Source: Tubiluchus corallicola
Taxonomy: Eukaryota; Priapulida; Priapulimorpha; Priapulimorphida; Tubiluchidae
NCBI GenBank assembly: GCA_030141605.1
Contig: JAQGDQ010001255.1
Coordinates: 1-51,734, forward strand
DNA length: 51,734 bases
Direction: 5' to 3'
The notes under the pieces were generated by a model. That model had not been told where the DNA came from. It ran no database searches and was given only the letters and a program-made list of their open reading frames with translations. Made by a program: the position numbers and the translations under genes. This document shows, piece after piece, positions 13,601 through 28,600 of the stretch (position 1 is the first letter of the stretch; the number at the start of each line of letters is the position of its first letter).

Positions 13601-16600
13601 TTATTGTAGTTTGCTTATTTGCTGGTGAAATAAACTGCTTTTGAAAAAAAACTGTGTTCGTTGTAAAAGCAACAAACAATGCAAAATTTTTTTTTCTTTT
13701 ATTGATATTGGATGGAGATTTTATTGTTTTTTTTTCTATTGCAGGATGATATCTCTGGCTGGAAGAGGTGACAGGCAGCACAGCACAGTTTTCTTCACCT
13801 TCCAGTTTTACAGATTCCCTCAAGTCACAACGGAAAGGTTTGTCAATTTATTGTGATTTTCCAATGACGTTTGCTGCTTTTTTATTTTTCAAATTTACTG
13901 TCAGTAGTAGTTGTTAGTTTTTAGTTGCCAAGTAGGTTTTCTTTTCCATGGTACTCAAGCTAGTTAAGTAGGTTTTATTTTCCATGGTACTCAAAGCTAG
14001 TTGCTAAATAGGTTTTCTTTTCCATGGTACTCAAAGCTAGTTAAGTAGGTTTTTCCATGGTACTCAAAGCTAGTTGCCAAGTAGGTTTTCTTTTCCATGG
14101 TACTCGAAGTTAGTTGCTAAGTTGGTTTTCTTTTCCATGGTACTCAAAGCTAGTTAAGTAGGTTTCCTTTTCCATGGTACTCATAGCTAGTTGCTAAGTA
14201 GGTTTTCTTTTCCATGGTACTCAAAGCTAGTTGCTAAGTAGGTTTTCTTTTCCATGGTACTCAAAGCTAGTTGCTAAGTAGGTTTTCTTTTCCATGGTAC
14301 TCAAAGCTAGTTGCTAAGTTGGTTTTCTTTTCCATGGTACTCAAAGCTAGTTAAGTCGGTTTTTTCTATGGTACTCAAAGCTAGTTAAGTAGGTTTTTTC
14401 CATGGTGCTCAAAGCTAGTTAACTAAGTTTTTTCCATGGTACTCAAAGCTAGTTAAGTAGGTTTTCTTTTCCATGATACTCAAGGCCATTTAAGTAGGTT
14501 TTCTTTTCCATGGTACTCAAAGCTAGTTGCTAAGTAGGTTTTCTTTTCCACGGTACTCATAGCTAGTTGCTAAGTAGGTTTTCTTTTCCATGGTACTCAA
14601 AGCTAGTTGCTAAGTAGGTTGTCTTTTCCATGGTACTCAAAACTAGTTAAGTAGGTTTATTTTTCCATGGTACTCATAGCTAGTTGCTAAGTAGGTTTTC
14701 TTTTCCATGATACTCAAAGCCAGTTAAGTAGGTTTTCGTTTCCATGGTTGTTGGACTACATCGTCACAATGGTACTCAAAACTAGTTGCTAAATAGGTTT
14801 TCGTTTCCATGGTACTCAAAGCTAGTTGCTAAGTAGGTTTTCTTTTCCATGGTATTCAAAGCTAGTTAAGTAGGTTTTTTCCATGGTACTCAAAGCTAGT
14901 TGCTAAGTAGGTTTTCTTTTCCATGGTACTCAAAGCCAGTTAAGTAGGTTTTCTTTTCCATGGTACTCAAAGCTAATTGCTAAATAGGTTTTCTTTTCCA
15001 TGGTACTCAAAGCTAATTGCTAAATAGGTTTTCTTTTCCATGGTACTCAAAACTAGTTGCTAAATAGGTTTTCTTTTCCATGGTACTCAAAACTAGTTGC
15101 TAAATAGGTTTTCGTTTCCATGGTACTCAAAACTAGTTGCTAAATAGGTTTTCTTTTCCATGGTGCTCAAAACTAGTTGCTAAATAGGTTTTCTTTTCCA
15201 TGGTACTCAAAACTAGTTGCTAAGTAGGTTTTCTTTTCCACGGTACTCAAAGCTAGTTAAGTAGGTTTTTTCCATGGTACTCAAAGCTAGTTGCTAAGTA
15301 GGTTTTCTTTTCCATGGTACTCAAAGCCAGTTAAGTAGGTTTTCTTTTCCATGGTACTCAAAGCTAATTGCTAAATAGGTTTTCGTTTCCATGGTACTCA
15401 AAGCTAGTTGCTAAGTAGATTTTCTTTTCCATGGTACTCAAAGCTAGTTGCTAAGTAGGTTTTCTTTTCCATGGTACTCAAAGCTAGTTGCTAAGTAGGT
15501 TTTCTTTTCCATGGTACTCAAAGCCAGTTAAGTAGGTTTTCTTTTCCATGGTACTCAAAGCTAATTGCTAAATAGGTTTTCGTTTCCATGGTACTCAAAG
15601 CTAATTGCTAAATAGGTTTTCTTTTATATGGTACTCAAAGCTAATTGCTAAATGGGTTTTCTTTTCCATGGTACTCAAAACTAATTGCTAAATAGGTTTT
15701 CTTTTCCATGGTACTCAAAACTAGTTGCTAAATAGGTTTTCTTTTCCATGGTACTCAAAGCTAGTTGCTAAGTAGGTTTTCTTTTCCATGGTACTCAAAG
15801 CCAGTTAAGTAGGTTTTCTTTTCCATGGTACTCAAAGCTAATTGCTAAATAGGTTTTCTTTTCCATGGTACTCAAAGCTAATTGCTAAATAGGTTTTCTT
15901 TTCCATGGTACTCAAAACTAGTTGCTAAATAGGTTTTCTTTTCCATGGTACTCAAAACTAGTTGCTAAATAGGTTTTCGTTTCCATGGTACTCAAAACTA
16001 GTTGCTAAATAGGTTTTCTTTTCCATGGTGCTCAAAACTAGTTGCTAAATAGGTTTTCTTTTCCATGGTACTCAAAACTAGTTGCTAAGTAGGTTTTCTT
16101 TTCCACGGTACTCAAAGCTAGTTAAGTAGGTTTTTTCCATGGTACTCAAAGCTAGTTGCTAAGTAGGTTTTCTTTTCCATGGTACTCAAAGCCAGTTAAG
16201 TAGGTTTTCTTTTCCATGGTACTCAAAGCTAATTGCTAAATAGGTTTTCGTTTCCATGGTACTCAAAGCTAGTTGCTAAGTAGATTTTCTTTTCCATGGT
16301 ACTCAAAGCTAGTTGCTAAGTAGGTTTTCTTTTCCATGGTACTCAAAGCTAGTTGCTAAGTAGGTTTTCTTTTCCATGGTACTCAAAGCCAGTTAAGTAG
16401 GTTTTCTTTTCCATGGTACTCAAAGCTAATTGCTAAATAGGTTTTCGTTTCCATGGTACTCAAAGCTAGTTGCTAAGTAGATTTTCTTTTCCATGGTACT
16501 CAAAGCTAATTGCTAAATAGGTTTTCTTTTCCATGGTACATAAAGCTAATTGCTAAATGGGTTTTCTTTTCCATGGTACTCAAAACTAATTGCTAAATAG

Positions 16601-19600
16601 GTTTTCTTTTCCATGGTACTCAAAACTAGTTGCTAAATAGGTTTTCTTTTCCATGGTACTCAAAACTAGTTGCTAAGTAGGTTTTCTTTTCCATGGTACT
16701 CAAAGCCAGTTAAGTAGGTTTTCTTTTCCATGGTACTCAAAGCTAATTGCTAAATAGGTTTTCGTTTCCATGGTACTCAAAGCTAGTTGCTAAGTAGATT
16801 TTCTTTTCCATGGTACTCAAAGCTAGTTGCTAAGTAGGTTTTCTTTTCCATGGTACTCAAAGCTAGTTCCTAAGTAGGTTTTCTTTTCCATGGTACTCAA
16901 AGCCAGTTAAGTAGGTTTTCTTTTCCATGGTACTCAAAGCTAATTGCTAAATAGGTTTTCGTTTCCATGGTACTCAAAGCTAGTTGCTAAGTAGATTTTC
17001 TTTTCCATGGTACTCAAAGCTAATTGCTAAATAGGTTTTCTTTTCCATGGTACTCAAAGCTAATTGCTAAATGGGTTTTCTTTTCCATGGTACTGAAAAC
17101 TAATTGCTAAATAGGTTTTCTTTTCCATGGTATTCAAAACTAGTTGCTAAATAGGTTTTCTTTTCCATGGTACTCAAAACTAGTTGCTAAGTAGGTTTTC
17201 TTTTCCATGGTACTCAAAGCCCTTTAAGAAAATGAAATAGTGATAAGATAAAAGAACAAGTGTTCATTATTATAACCTTAATATCAAGATTATTATTACT
17301 GGTAGTGCAAACTCACAATTAATCAAAATGTAAAAACTTAACCCAATTAATTAATTAGATTCCCCCTAATGTGAGTGATTTAACATTAGAAATTGCTGAA
17401 TTTGGTTGACAATCTGGTTTTGATGAACTTTGAACTGCCTTGTCAACCGGGGAATACGGTCGCCTAGCGGTCTATGCCATTTGCCTGTTCCCTGGTTCGA
17501 ATCCAGACTGCTTCCTAACTTACTCACATTTCCTGTCTTTTAAGTTTTTTTTTATCAAATTACAGTTAATTGCAGACTTGTTCGATTATTAACAAGGTCT
17601 TTTTGTGCCTAAAAAGGTGTCTTGTTAAATAAATATATAAAATGTGAAAATATTACTAAGTATATTAATAATATTACTTAGCAGTATCTCTGGATAAACA
17701 GTCAAATGCAGCAGTCTCTTTGTGCACAATCCAAATCTACACAGTGCACAAGCCTCGAAGTTTCTTATTCTCTTGTGCAAATGTCATTTAATTGACGATT
17801 GACAACCATAATTTTGTCCTCTCGTTTTGTAAAACTTTGTCAAATAATTATTTCAATTCTTCAGACTGTTGTTAGGTTTGCCGGAAATAGAGTTATCAGC
17901 CGATCCAAATGCAGCACCTTCCATTTTACAAAGACTGGACAAAGATGGATCTTTACTGCAGGGACCTCCGGGATATCAGGTATTTAAAAGAACCAATTGC
18001 CTGAGTATTTAACTTACGTATCATGAAAATACCATGAATTAAACGATGCAATAACTCAGTACCACAATGACTCAGTACCACAATGACTCTGTACTACAAT
18101 GACTGAGTACGACAACGACTGAGTACCACAATGACTGAGTACCACAATAACTCAGGATCACAATGACTCAGTACCACAGTGACTCAGTACCACAGTGACT
18201 CAGTACCACAATGACTCAGTACCACAATGACTCAGTATCAACAAGAACTCAGTACCACAATGACTCAGTATCACAATGACTCAGTACCACATTGACTGAG
18301 TACCACAGTGACTCAGTACCACAATGACTCAACACCACAACGACTCAGAACCACAACGACTTAGTACCACAATGACTCAGTACCACAATGATTCAGTGCT
18401 ACAATAAACTATTGAAAAGATCATGGAAAACGAGATTTTCAGCTAGTTACCTTGATTTTAATTTTGGATAAGTGAAAGTAACTCCATACAGTGGCCATCA
18501 CGAAACAAGTTTTATCTTTTCCGGAAGGTTTGCAATTTTATTGGAAATAAATACCCGCTTTTCTTATTATACATCATAAGCTGCAGGAAAATGTGTCCGC
18601 ATTTGTTTTTCAAATTTCTCGTACAGTTACGTCAGTTAAATACAGTAATGCCTTTTCACATGATAACTTAATAAGAAAGTAACGTTCTAGTAAAACTCAA
18701 GTTGCCTAGAAGTAGATTTGCTTTATTTCTGTGCCAATTTTTTGTCTCAGGGTATTAAGCAAACCTAATGAACCGGAATCCCCTCAGAAATGTGCTACAC
18801 AGATAAATCAGCTATACTACTTCACTGCTTTTGATGTCCATATACTGCTTAGCAATGATTAGATTTTTTATAAGCTGCATTGAATTTTTTTCTGCAGGTG
18901 AAATACGTTGTCGATCCTCGTTATATGAAAGCCGGTGAAACTCGACTGTTTGTGCGTCATCTTTGTTCGCAGACACTTCACATCGATGTCTGGGACGGTG
19001 ACAGCTTGCTTCTCATTGGCTCTTGTGCAGTGGAACTCAAACATTTGTGTAGACAGGGCAGATTGGCTGTTCAGGTAATTTGAAAATTATTAGCCTCTGG
19101 CAGGCCAAATACATTACACAGAATTATTGGAAGGGAAGAAAAGTGTTTTTTAATGCAAGTTTTAGAAAAAAAGAGGTTCAAAAACTACATTGGTTAATAT
19201 AAATCTTTCGAACATATATTACTTGTGTTAACAAACATTTCCATTTGTTTTTGTTTTGAAATTACGTGTAAAACTACTGCATGTGCATCATTATATTACA
19301 GTGGAGTAGTTTTGCAGTGGTATAGTGAACAGCGGAGTAGTGTTAAAGCAGAACAGTGAACAGCGGAGTAGTGTTAAAGCAGAACAGTGAACAGTGGAGT
19401 AGTGTAACAGTATAATAGTCAACAGTGGAGTAGTGTAACAGTACAGTAGTGAACAGTGGAGTAGTGTTACAGTGCAACAGTGAGCAGTGGAGTACTGTTA
19501 CAGTGCAATAGTGAACAGTGGAGTAGTGTTACAGTACAGTAGTGAACAGTGGAGTAGTGTTACAGTACAGTAGTGAACAGTGGAGTAGTGTTACAGTACA

Positions 19601-22600
19601 GTAGTGAACAGTAAAGTAGTGTTACAGTACAGTAGTGAACAGTGGAGTAGTGTTATAGTACAGTAGTGAACAGTGGAATAGTGTTACAGTACAGTAGTGA
19701 AAAGTGGAGTAGTGTTACAGTGCAACAGTGAGCAGTGGAGTAGTGTTACAGTGCAATAGTGAACAGTGGAGTAGTGTTACAGTGCAATAGTGAACAGTGG
19801 AGTAATGTTACAGTGCAGTAGTGAACAGTGGAGTAGTGTTACAGTACAGTAGTGAACAGTGGAGTAGTGTTACAGTACAGTAGTGAACAGTGGAGTAGTG
19901 TTACAGTGCAGTAGTGAACAGTGGAGCAGTGTTACAGTACAGTAGTGAACAGTGGAGTAGTGTTACAGTACAGTAGTACTGAACAGTGGGGTAGTGTTAT
20001 AGTGCAGTAGTGAACAGTGGAGTAATGTTACAGTGCAGTAGTGAACAGTGGAGTAGTGTTACAGTACAGTAGTGAACAGTGGAGTAGTGTTACAGTACAG
20101 TAGTGAACAGTGGAGTAGTGTTACAGTGCAGTAGTGAACAGTGGAGCAGTGTTACAGTACAGTAGTGAACAGTGGAGTAGTGTTACAGTACAGTAGTACT
20201 GAACAGTGGGGTAGTGTTATAGTGCAGTAGTGAACAGTGGAGTAATGTTACAGTGCAGTAGTGAACAGTGGAGTAGTGTTATAGTACAGTAGTGAACAGT
20301 GGAATAGTGTTACAGTACAGTAGTGAAAAGTGGAGTAGTGTTACAGTGCAACAGTGAACAGTGGAGTAGCGTTACAGTGCAATAGTGAATAGTGGAGTAG
20401 TGATACAGTGCAACAGTGAACAGTGGAGTAGCGTTACAGTGCAACAGTGAGTAACAGTGAACAGTGGAGTAGTGTTACGGTGCAACAGTGAACAGTGGAG
20501 CAGTGTTACAGTGCAGTAGTGAACAGTGGAGTAGTGTTACAGTGCAGTAGTGAACAGTGGAGTAGTGTTACAGTACAGTAGTGAACAGTGGAGTAGTGTT
20601 ACGGTGCAACAGTGAACAGTGGAGTAGCGTTACAGTGCAATAGTGAATAGTGGAGTAGTGATACAGTGCAACAGTGAACAGTGGAGTAGCGTTACAGTGC
20701 AACAGTGAGTAACAGTGAACAGTGGAGTACTGTTACGGTGCAATATATATTTATTTTCTTACTATAAATTATTCTATTAAGAACCATCATCACTTAATAT
20801 TAGTGACCGTCTTTCTCGTTTGCTGAAATACAATTAAATTTCAAGCTTCTCACTATGTTAAAGCTGTTTATTCTCAGCTCACAAAAGTTACGTAAGAATG
20901 TCTTCTTATCCTTCCAGGTATCTCATGAGGTAGACGTGGTCACAACGGAGTATGCCGAGGACCTGGGAGGCCTCGTGGGTGACCTCACCCGCACGGGCAG
21001 CGTTCGTCCGGTGGGGTCAAATACGGTCGTAAAAGGTCGCCTGCATTTACGGCTTGCTAATGTAGGTCATCCGGTGGATCTCAGAAGCTTGAGTTTAGCT
21101 GAAAATCAGGAAGCCATGAGAGTCATACGACCACCTGCTGATGGACAGCATCAAGGTGTTGAGAACTTTAAAAAACGAAAGAATGTAAGCCTGATGGAAG
21201 AATGTATATCTTATATTTATCAAACTTTTGCAGTAATTTGGTAAAATTAATTAAAACAGTAACGGCTACAAAATGACTGTGTAACTAGAATAATTTTTAT
21301 GCAAAATCGTGAAACTATTGCAGTATGCAACAGTATTTCAATAAGTAACTGCAATTTACAATTTAATAAAAGTAAAGAGTAAGCTTATAGACTCATATGT
21401 CTTTAATTTATGAGTTAACCATTATCGATTTTTGCTACTGGAATGCAACTGAATGGAATTTTATACTACTTCCTGTGAAAAACATGGCTTCATTTAACCA
21501 TGTTTCGCTGGGACACCTTAAAGTGTTTTTGATTTTTAGTTTTCGTGCATGTTATGATGCATTTACTCAATGTTACAAACAAGTGCACAGGATCGTATTA
21601 ATTTTATTGTGTACATCTAGCAGCATAGACATAGGACCACAAATAGTGCAATTACATGCAACACTTTTTCAACTCGCCCCTAGGCATCAGACAAAAATCA
21701 CTCAGTTACCATAGCAACGCCAACTTTACCAACAACCAGTCTGCACTGTTTTATTACAAGCTACAGCAGGACAATGCACAAGTCTGTGTGTTGTCACAGT
21801 GGCAACCTCTTGTTTGGACTAAGCTGTGGTTTGCCTCTGTATGAAATTGTACGATTTTTTTTTTACAAATATCGTTATGCACAAAACAATCCATGTTCAA
21901 GATTTACATAAACAACAAATTCTGATTGGATATTTCTTTAGCTATTGGAGCATATTGGCTGTTTTTATTCAAATATTCAGATAATTTAACTGTTTGAGAA
22001 AAATTCGTCAACACGCCGTGAAAAATGCTTCATTTAAGATTCAAAACAGGATAAAATATGCACTTAAAACACACAAATTCGGGCAAAAGATCTTGGCATA
22101 AAAATGTGATCATTACAAAACTTTAGAACCCGTATTAACTGATCCGTTGACTGTTTTTACTTGCATTTAATGATTGCAACAAAATTAATGAACATTGTGT
22201 AAAAAGTGAAATTTCTCAATGGCCCCAAGTTAGTCAGGTACAACAATGAAACTTGTAATTTCACTGTTTGCAGTCGCTTTCCAAAATGTACGTAAAACGT
22301 TAATTTTCTGCAAATAGTGATAAATGTGTGAGAGTAATTTATGTAGAAAGTGACCTTTTAAGTTAAATAGTTGAACATCACAATCTGGCCACAGTAACTG
22401 ACTGTGTATTTTATTTCTGTCTTTAACAACGTCAGGTTTCTCATGCTCGACCTTTGACCGAGGTCAACCGCGAGTTGTCCACTGTGCTGTCGCTACAGAG
22501 AGATCCGACCAATGTCGCTGAAGAGTCCTGGAGCGGGAACGTGGAGAGGAAACGCAAGCTGGCTCGAATGATAGCCGTACGGGAAGCGGAAACCGGAGAA

Positions 22601-25600
22601 CAAATTCATCCCAGTTTGGTACAAAATTGTTTCACTTTACTATTATATAAATTCAGTGAAAATAGTTTAAATTATTTTATAGAATATGTTGTGTATAATA
22701 CTTGTGTACAATTTCATTTTGGTTGTGGTTTTTGTATACAAATTTCTAAAAACAAAGCCAATCAAGGTTATATTGAAAACATGAAGTTGTGAATCCTGGA
22801 TGTTACAATATTTTTGCTTAGAATACATTTCTAGAGAACAAAATTCATGTAAGTAAATTATTAGTAATAGACGATATCTGTTGATATTCTTTTTGCATTA
22901 AGTGAGGGGGGGAGTACAGTCAACCTCGAGTATAAGGTACTCCCTTATAAGGGACCACCAACACCGGTCCCGATTTTTTGTATAAAAATCTTCATATAAA
23001 AGGTACTCGGATATAAGAGACTTTCGGTTATAAGGGACGATATCTTCAGGTCCCGCATAAAAGAAACCCAGGTAAATTACCTCACATATAAGGGAGCCTA
23101 TGATGAAAGTGAAATTGATCGATTTTTAAAATCAATTTTTCCCAAACAGCCTTCGAACAGCTCGGTTACCACTGTCACATACATCTCGCATCACTGAAGG
23201 AGCTTCCTACATATCGTTTGCAATGAATGTGTAGCAATAATCCATAAAAATATACGTAAAAGTACAGGTCTAGATACAACCTCGGTCTGACTCAACTTCG
23301 GCTATAAGGGACATCAGATATATGGGACGATTTTTTTCGGTCCGGAGGAGTCCCTTATATTCGAGGTTGACTGTATTTTCGGGGAAGCAATTTTCTAGTA
23401 AGAAATTCCACAGATAGCAGCTCAAGGAAAAGCACTGGATATTATAGGCTGTTGTTGTACAGTTAATAAGCCCATGAACAATAGGAGAAAAAACGAATAC
23501 TTTGTACTGTATCTGTCTTTCTACTATATCTAGCGAGTATGGAGTACCAAGAATACTGATATTTCGCCTTTCTATTGTTTTTTATATAGTTTGCTCTCCG
23601 TAAGCTGCGATCTAGAACTCGGCAGCAGGACCAGAACGTATATCATTATCAGGAATAATTCGTTAAGTTGAGACACTGAAGTGATGCCAATTTAGAAAAT
23701 GAACTTGGCTTGTACATAATCTTACATGTTTATGCCAAGCTTATATTTCTTCTCGGTGTCTTTTTATGCGAAAATTTGGATCAATTTTATTTTAATAGTG
23801 TTCTTAATTATTCACAATCTTAAATTCAAGATTGTAATTAATCTACAATTATTAAATTCTGGAAACAAACTTATCCTGAAGGAAGGAACTGTAAAAAGGT
23901 CGAGATATTGGTTGATAGCAATAACGCTTGAATTGGGACCTGTCGAGATTGATGGGCCAGAAAAATTTAATGGTCTTGATGTTGATCTTGTAACTGAAAC
24001 TTCCCTGGTTCAATTCCAGGTTCTGTCCTAGACATTTCACATTTCCTTTTTTGTACAAGTTTGCTTTCAAAATTCAGCAATGTGGGGTTGTTCCATCACA
24101 CACTAAACTATAATGTATCAGTGTATTAATACTTCCTAGATTCCATTCTGCTGCTATAAATCTCATATCTGTTATTGCCTCATTTGCTTGGAATTTGTTT
24201 TTCAGAATTTGTACTTTTTGACGATTAGGCAGTTCTCTTGTTTTCGACACTGCTGTCTTGATCTTATCAACTAGACTGTACCCGTTGTTTTTTCCAGGTG
24301 GCGCGACAAGCGAAGGTACAGAGGTCACGTGACCTACACACTATTGGTGTCTACCGCGAGCGTACGAAACACGACGGGATACTGAATATACTTTCGCAGT
24401 CGATTACCACGAAGCACACAGTGTATGCCATGTTGGGACACGTAGAGTTTTTTGAATTTGTGTTGAAAAATCCGTACAATGTTGAGCACACGGTTACCAT
24501 AGAAATTAATGACAATGATCTGAGGTATACTTAAAATAGTTTATGTCTGCTTCTCTTTGAACTGTAAAATTTTTGCCAGAAGCTTTTTGCTTTGAACGTA
24601 TTTACTAAATTTAAGTATATTTCCTTTTAATAAGCTGCTGCTTGCTGCAGTCACTCATAAACATTTTTTTATTACTTAAAGGAAAACCGGATGAATGTGT
24701 AAATATTAGTTCAGAATAAAGAATGCTCTAAAATATTGAAAACTACAATAACGTTTTTTTAAATCAAAGGTTAGATTAAATAATAACTGCCTCGGATACT
24801 CAAATTTTATTAAACTTTCAAAAGCTACGCTCAGCTCAGTGAACCTACCAAGATTTGTAACGACGCCTTTTTTCACATTCGCGTGGCCGACAAATAGAAG
24901 GCGGTACTGTGATAACCATGATCATGAACGGCTGTGTTAGTTTCATGACGTCATATGACGTAAACCTCATTTTTCATGACATCATGCATTTAAACAGTAC
25001 TGTAACGCTTACGCAAATGTGCTTGACGCGCAAGGGAAGACGCCTGTCATTGCACAAACTGTGGTTAGTTTCTGACTTAAGCAATAGCTGTGTTCGGTTG
25101 CCGTTAATTAACTTTCTATGCTAATTATTCAAATGTAAGAAACAATTGCTAGCTTTTATAGGCAAGAAGATGTGTATTTTGGACAGTAAATTAAAATGAA
25201 ATTAAGTCTAAGCAATAATCCGGTTTTCCTTTAATGACTGTTCAAATGTGTAGTTGAGTTAAACTTAGACATTGTTTTAATAATTAAGTTTTTTAATTTA
25301 TTCAGAACTTGCTTTATTCGATTAAATTTTTGCTCAGTTTTAATGAGAATTGCCGTAATAAACTGAGGAAATAGATTACATCTTTGTTTTAATGGTCACT
25401 CCGATGTTGTTCTTCATGGAAAGGATTGAACAATGTTGATCAGTTTATTTTCATCGTACTTGTAATCTATTCAATTGTAAATGAAAGGGTAAAAATTAAG
25501 TAAATAGAAAAAATGACCTAGCCTGAACAAAGTAATTATATGACAAGCAAATCCGTTTTTGAGAATTTAAAATTTGATTAAATTACCTTGAATAGTTCTA

Positions 25601-28600
25601 CAAATCACTTAGTCAGAACATTTGATGACTACTTTAAGAAAAGAATTGAACGATAGTCGTTCCAATAAAACGGGTCTTGTGAGCATTTCAGCGTGTTTTT
25701 TGCAAAACCAATACCGGCAATCTTTTCGACGAAATCCCAACACTAAAGGAGGCACCATCAGATGCGATGTGCCACTCTACTGCACAATACAACCCCAACA
25801 TGAACTGTTTAGATTGAAGTACTTTAAACTTGTTGACTTTTTGTTGAAATTCTTTTCATACGGTATAGATGAACTCCCATTAAGGGGGGTGGGGCTTTGC
25901 TGTAAATGAATGTCTGCTTGTAGTTGCTCATTTTTGTGTTTTTCACTAATCCACAAAGATATTAAACCACTGCATGAACTCGTTTTTTGACGTAGATGTA
26001 AGAAACGCATCAAAATTATCAATAACTGCCTTTACTGAGATAAATTTTGTCTACATCATTATCAATTTATCATGTTGATGAAGAAGCCATCAAGGAGCAT
26101 CTGCTTGTCTGTCCAATCAGACCTAATTGTTGNNTAGTGGGATGCTGAATGCAAGTACATTTACAGTGTTCTTTTACATCCAGGGCCGTGTCAAGACTCA
26201 ACAACGCCCTAGCCTGATAGGTCTGTCCCGTCCATCTCTATTGTGAATTTATAATTGCTTATGTACAGAACAGATTAAGCAATTACTTGTGGTGTATTAG
26301 TAATACTATTATCCTAGTTTCTAAATGGTCGTTATCAATAGTGTGTATATCAGCTGCACCATATGCAGCAGGCTGAGCAATTGTTTGTTGTGTAGTGCCT
26401 TGTACTTGTTTGTTATATGGCACTTATATAGCAAATGGTCTCCGTAACTGCCTGTGGTGTGTTATAAAATGCTTGTTTTACAAGAATATGAATGGATACA
26501 CATTTACCGAGGAGAATAAGAATAAGCCTAAAATGTGGCGACCCTCAAACTTTGGCGCTCTAGGTTATAGCCTAGTTAGCCTATTGTTTAATACGTCCCG
26601 ATTCATATCTGCATCTGACTTTACTGGCTTATCATTACAGTGTGTGTTTAAGCAGTTTATGTGTCAGCTGGTCTTTATACGTAATGCGAAAATTAAGTTC
26701 CAGTTAATTAATGTTGTTTTTTTTGTAGTGTGATAACGGATGCTAGAGAGTGGAGACATTACAAGCAACTATTTGATGTACACACTCCATTAGAAGAAAA
26801 CATGTTTAATTTAGATCCTCTCACCGGAGCATCTAGAATATTCCTTAAACCCAAGGAGACTGTTTATATTCCGTTCAAGTTTTTGTGTTTTCACGCAGAT
26901 GATACCGTTACTCCTCAGGTACATAAATCTTGAAATTTTACACATGGTTAACCCTTTCACTTCGGAAGGTGGCACACTGCCGCCTATGTTTTTCATGCAA
27001 GGGACGGAAGGCGGTAGACTGCCGCTCAAGCTCAGCACTAAGCGCAGTTACCCAGGTCTGTTTATTTCACTTCTACGGCCATGCAAGGACATTGTAGAAA
27101 AGTTTAACATCTGTGGGATTTGGGTTGCTTTGCAACAAGCAATGCTAACCAGCCAATCAGCATCTGAAGCCAGGTGCATTCCATAATACTATACTGTATA
27201 GTGTGTTCTCGTGCAAAGTTGCTTGTTGATAGTTGGTGAAACGTGTTTAGTCACTTGTTCTGCATTCTTATGAAATAATTGCGTATTATGGATTAGTAAT
27301 ATGACTTTTGTGAAAATTGGCTTCTAAATATAAGTATGTGCTTATTTGTGTGGGTGTGCACGGGCGTGCATGCGTGCATGAGTGCATATATGTATGCACA
27401 GATGTGTGTGTATGTGTATAAATAAAACTAATATTCTATATTATTGTTTAATAACAATTGGCTAGTTGTTTATGGACATGATTCTGTTTTAGTAACACTC
27501 TACAAGAAGTTGTTGTCAAAAGCTAATGCGGCCTAGTTAAAAAGCAACTACGTAGTGAAAGGGTTAAGACAGAATAAACATGTAATTGGGATCTTTTTGA
27601 AGCCTACCTCAAGTCCGAAGAAGCCACATTTACCATTTATATTCTTAGAATTACAGTTTGTAGGATCGTAGTCTTCAAAGTGTACCGAGGTCCAGAATGT
27701 GCACAAGTATATTTGAAGAAAAAAGTATGAGGAATGATACAGCGCGGCACCCAGCATCCAAATGACATTCTATACTGCTCTACTTAAGAATTTTAATTTC
27801 ATCCGTCTATCATCGTTACTGTCGTTAGTTCTTTGGTTTATTATTTCTATTTCTTTGTATTATCTTAGGCTCCTTCTGATCCATTCCGTCCAAGAAGAGC
27901 AGGTGATACAAGACAGAGGGATACGTCACATTCGAAGTCTGTTAAGGTATTCTGATAAGACCATATGTGTGCTTGCATAGCAAAATCGTCCATAAGTCGG
28001 CACATACCTTGAATCTCCATTTCATGGGGATTATTTTGATACTAAGTTCATCGCTCTATGTTATTTCTAAGCTGAGATAATCTACGATGAAGTTGAGATG
28101 CAGGCTGCACACTGAAAAACATAATCTTCGTTGAGAAAAAACGCTATTAAAGTTGGCCATTGTTTTTTGTCGCGTTTCTACAAAACACTTAGCAACTGTA
28201 TGAATGATTGGTTGCTATGGACTTTGCAAGAACATGTTGAAGTTATGTTTAAATCCAATAGATGGCTCTTCCTGACGAAGACCTGGGCTTGGAAACAGAG
28301 AAAACCTGAAGCAAAATTACTTCAACGAATTACTATCGAAGTTTAAAAACACAAGTCTTTTACAATTGCAGTACTAGTTTTTAGGCACAGAAATGGGTAC
28401 GGGATTATAAAATTAGATTCTTACTGTTAAACATTTTCTTGACAATTTGGTGCTAGAATAATAAAAGTTCAATATATTTAGCATTTGTTTTTACAACAAA
28501 CAAAAAATTGACATTTGACAAAATTTTTGGTGCATTCTACTTTGAAGCATCACAACGTAGTTCTAACTATGCCGACTCATGGATGGTTTTGACTTGCAAG

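Noticed and set aside
9621-20745. CRISPR-like arrays
   Set aside because: The regular repeats are contiguous tandem units without unique spacers and lie in animal introns; they are minisatellites.
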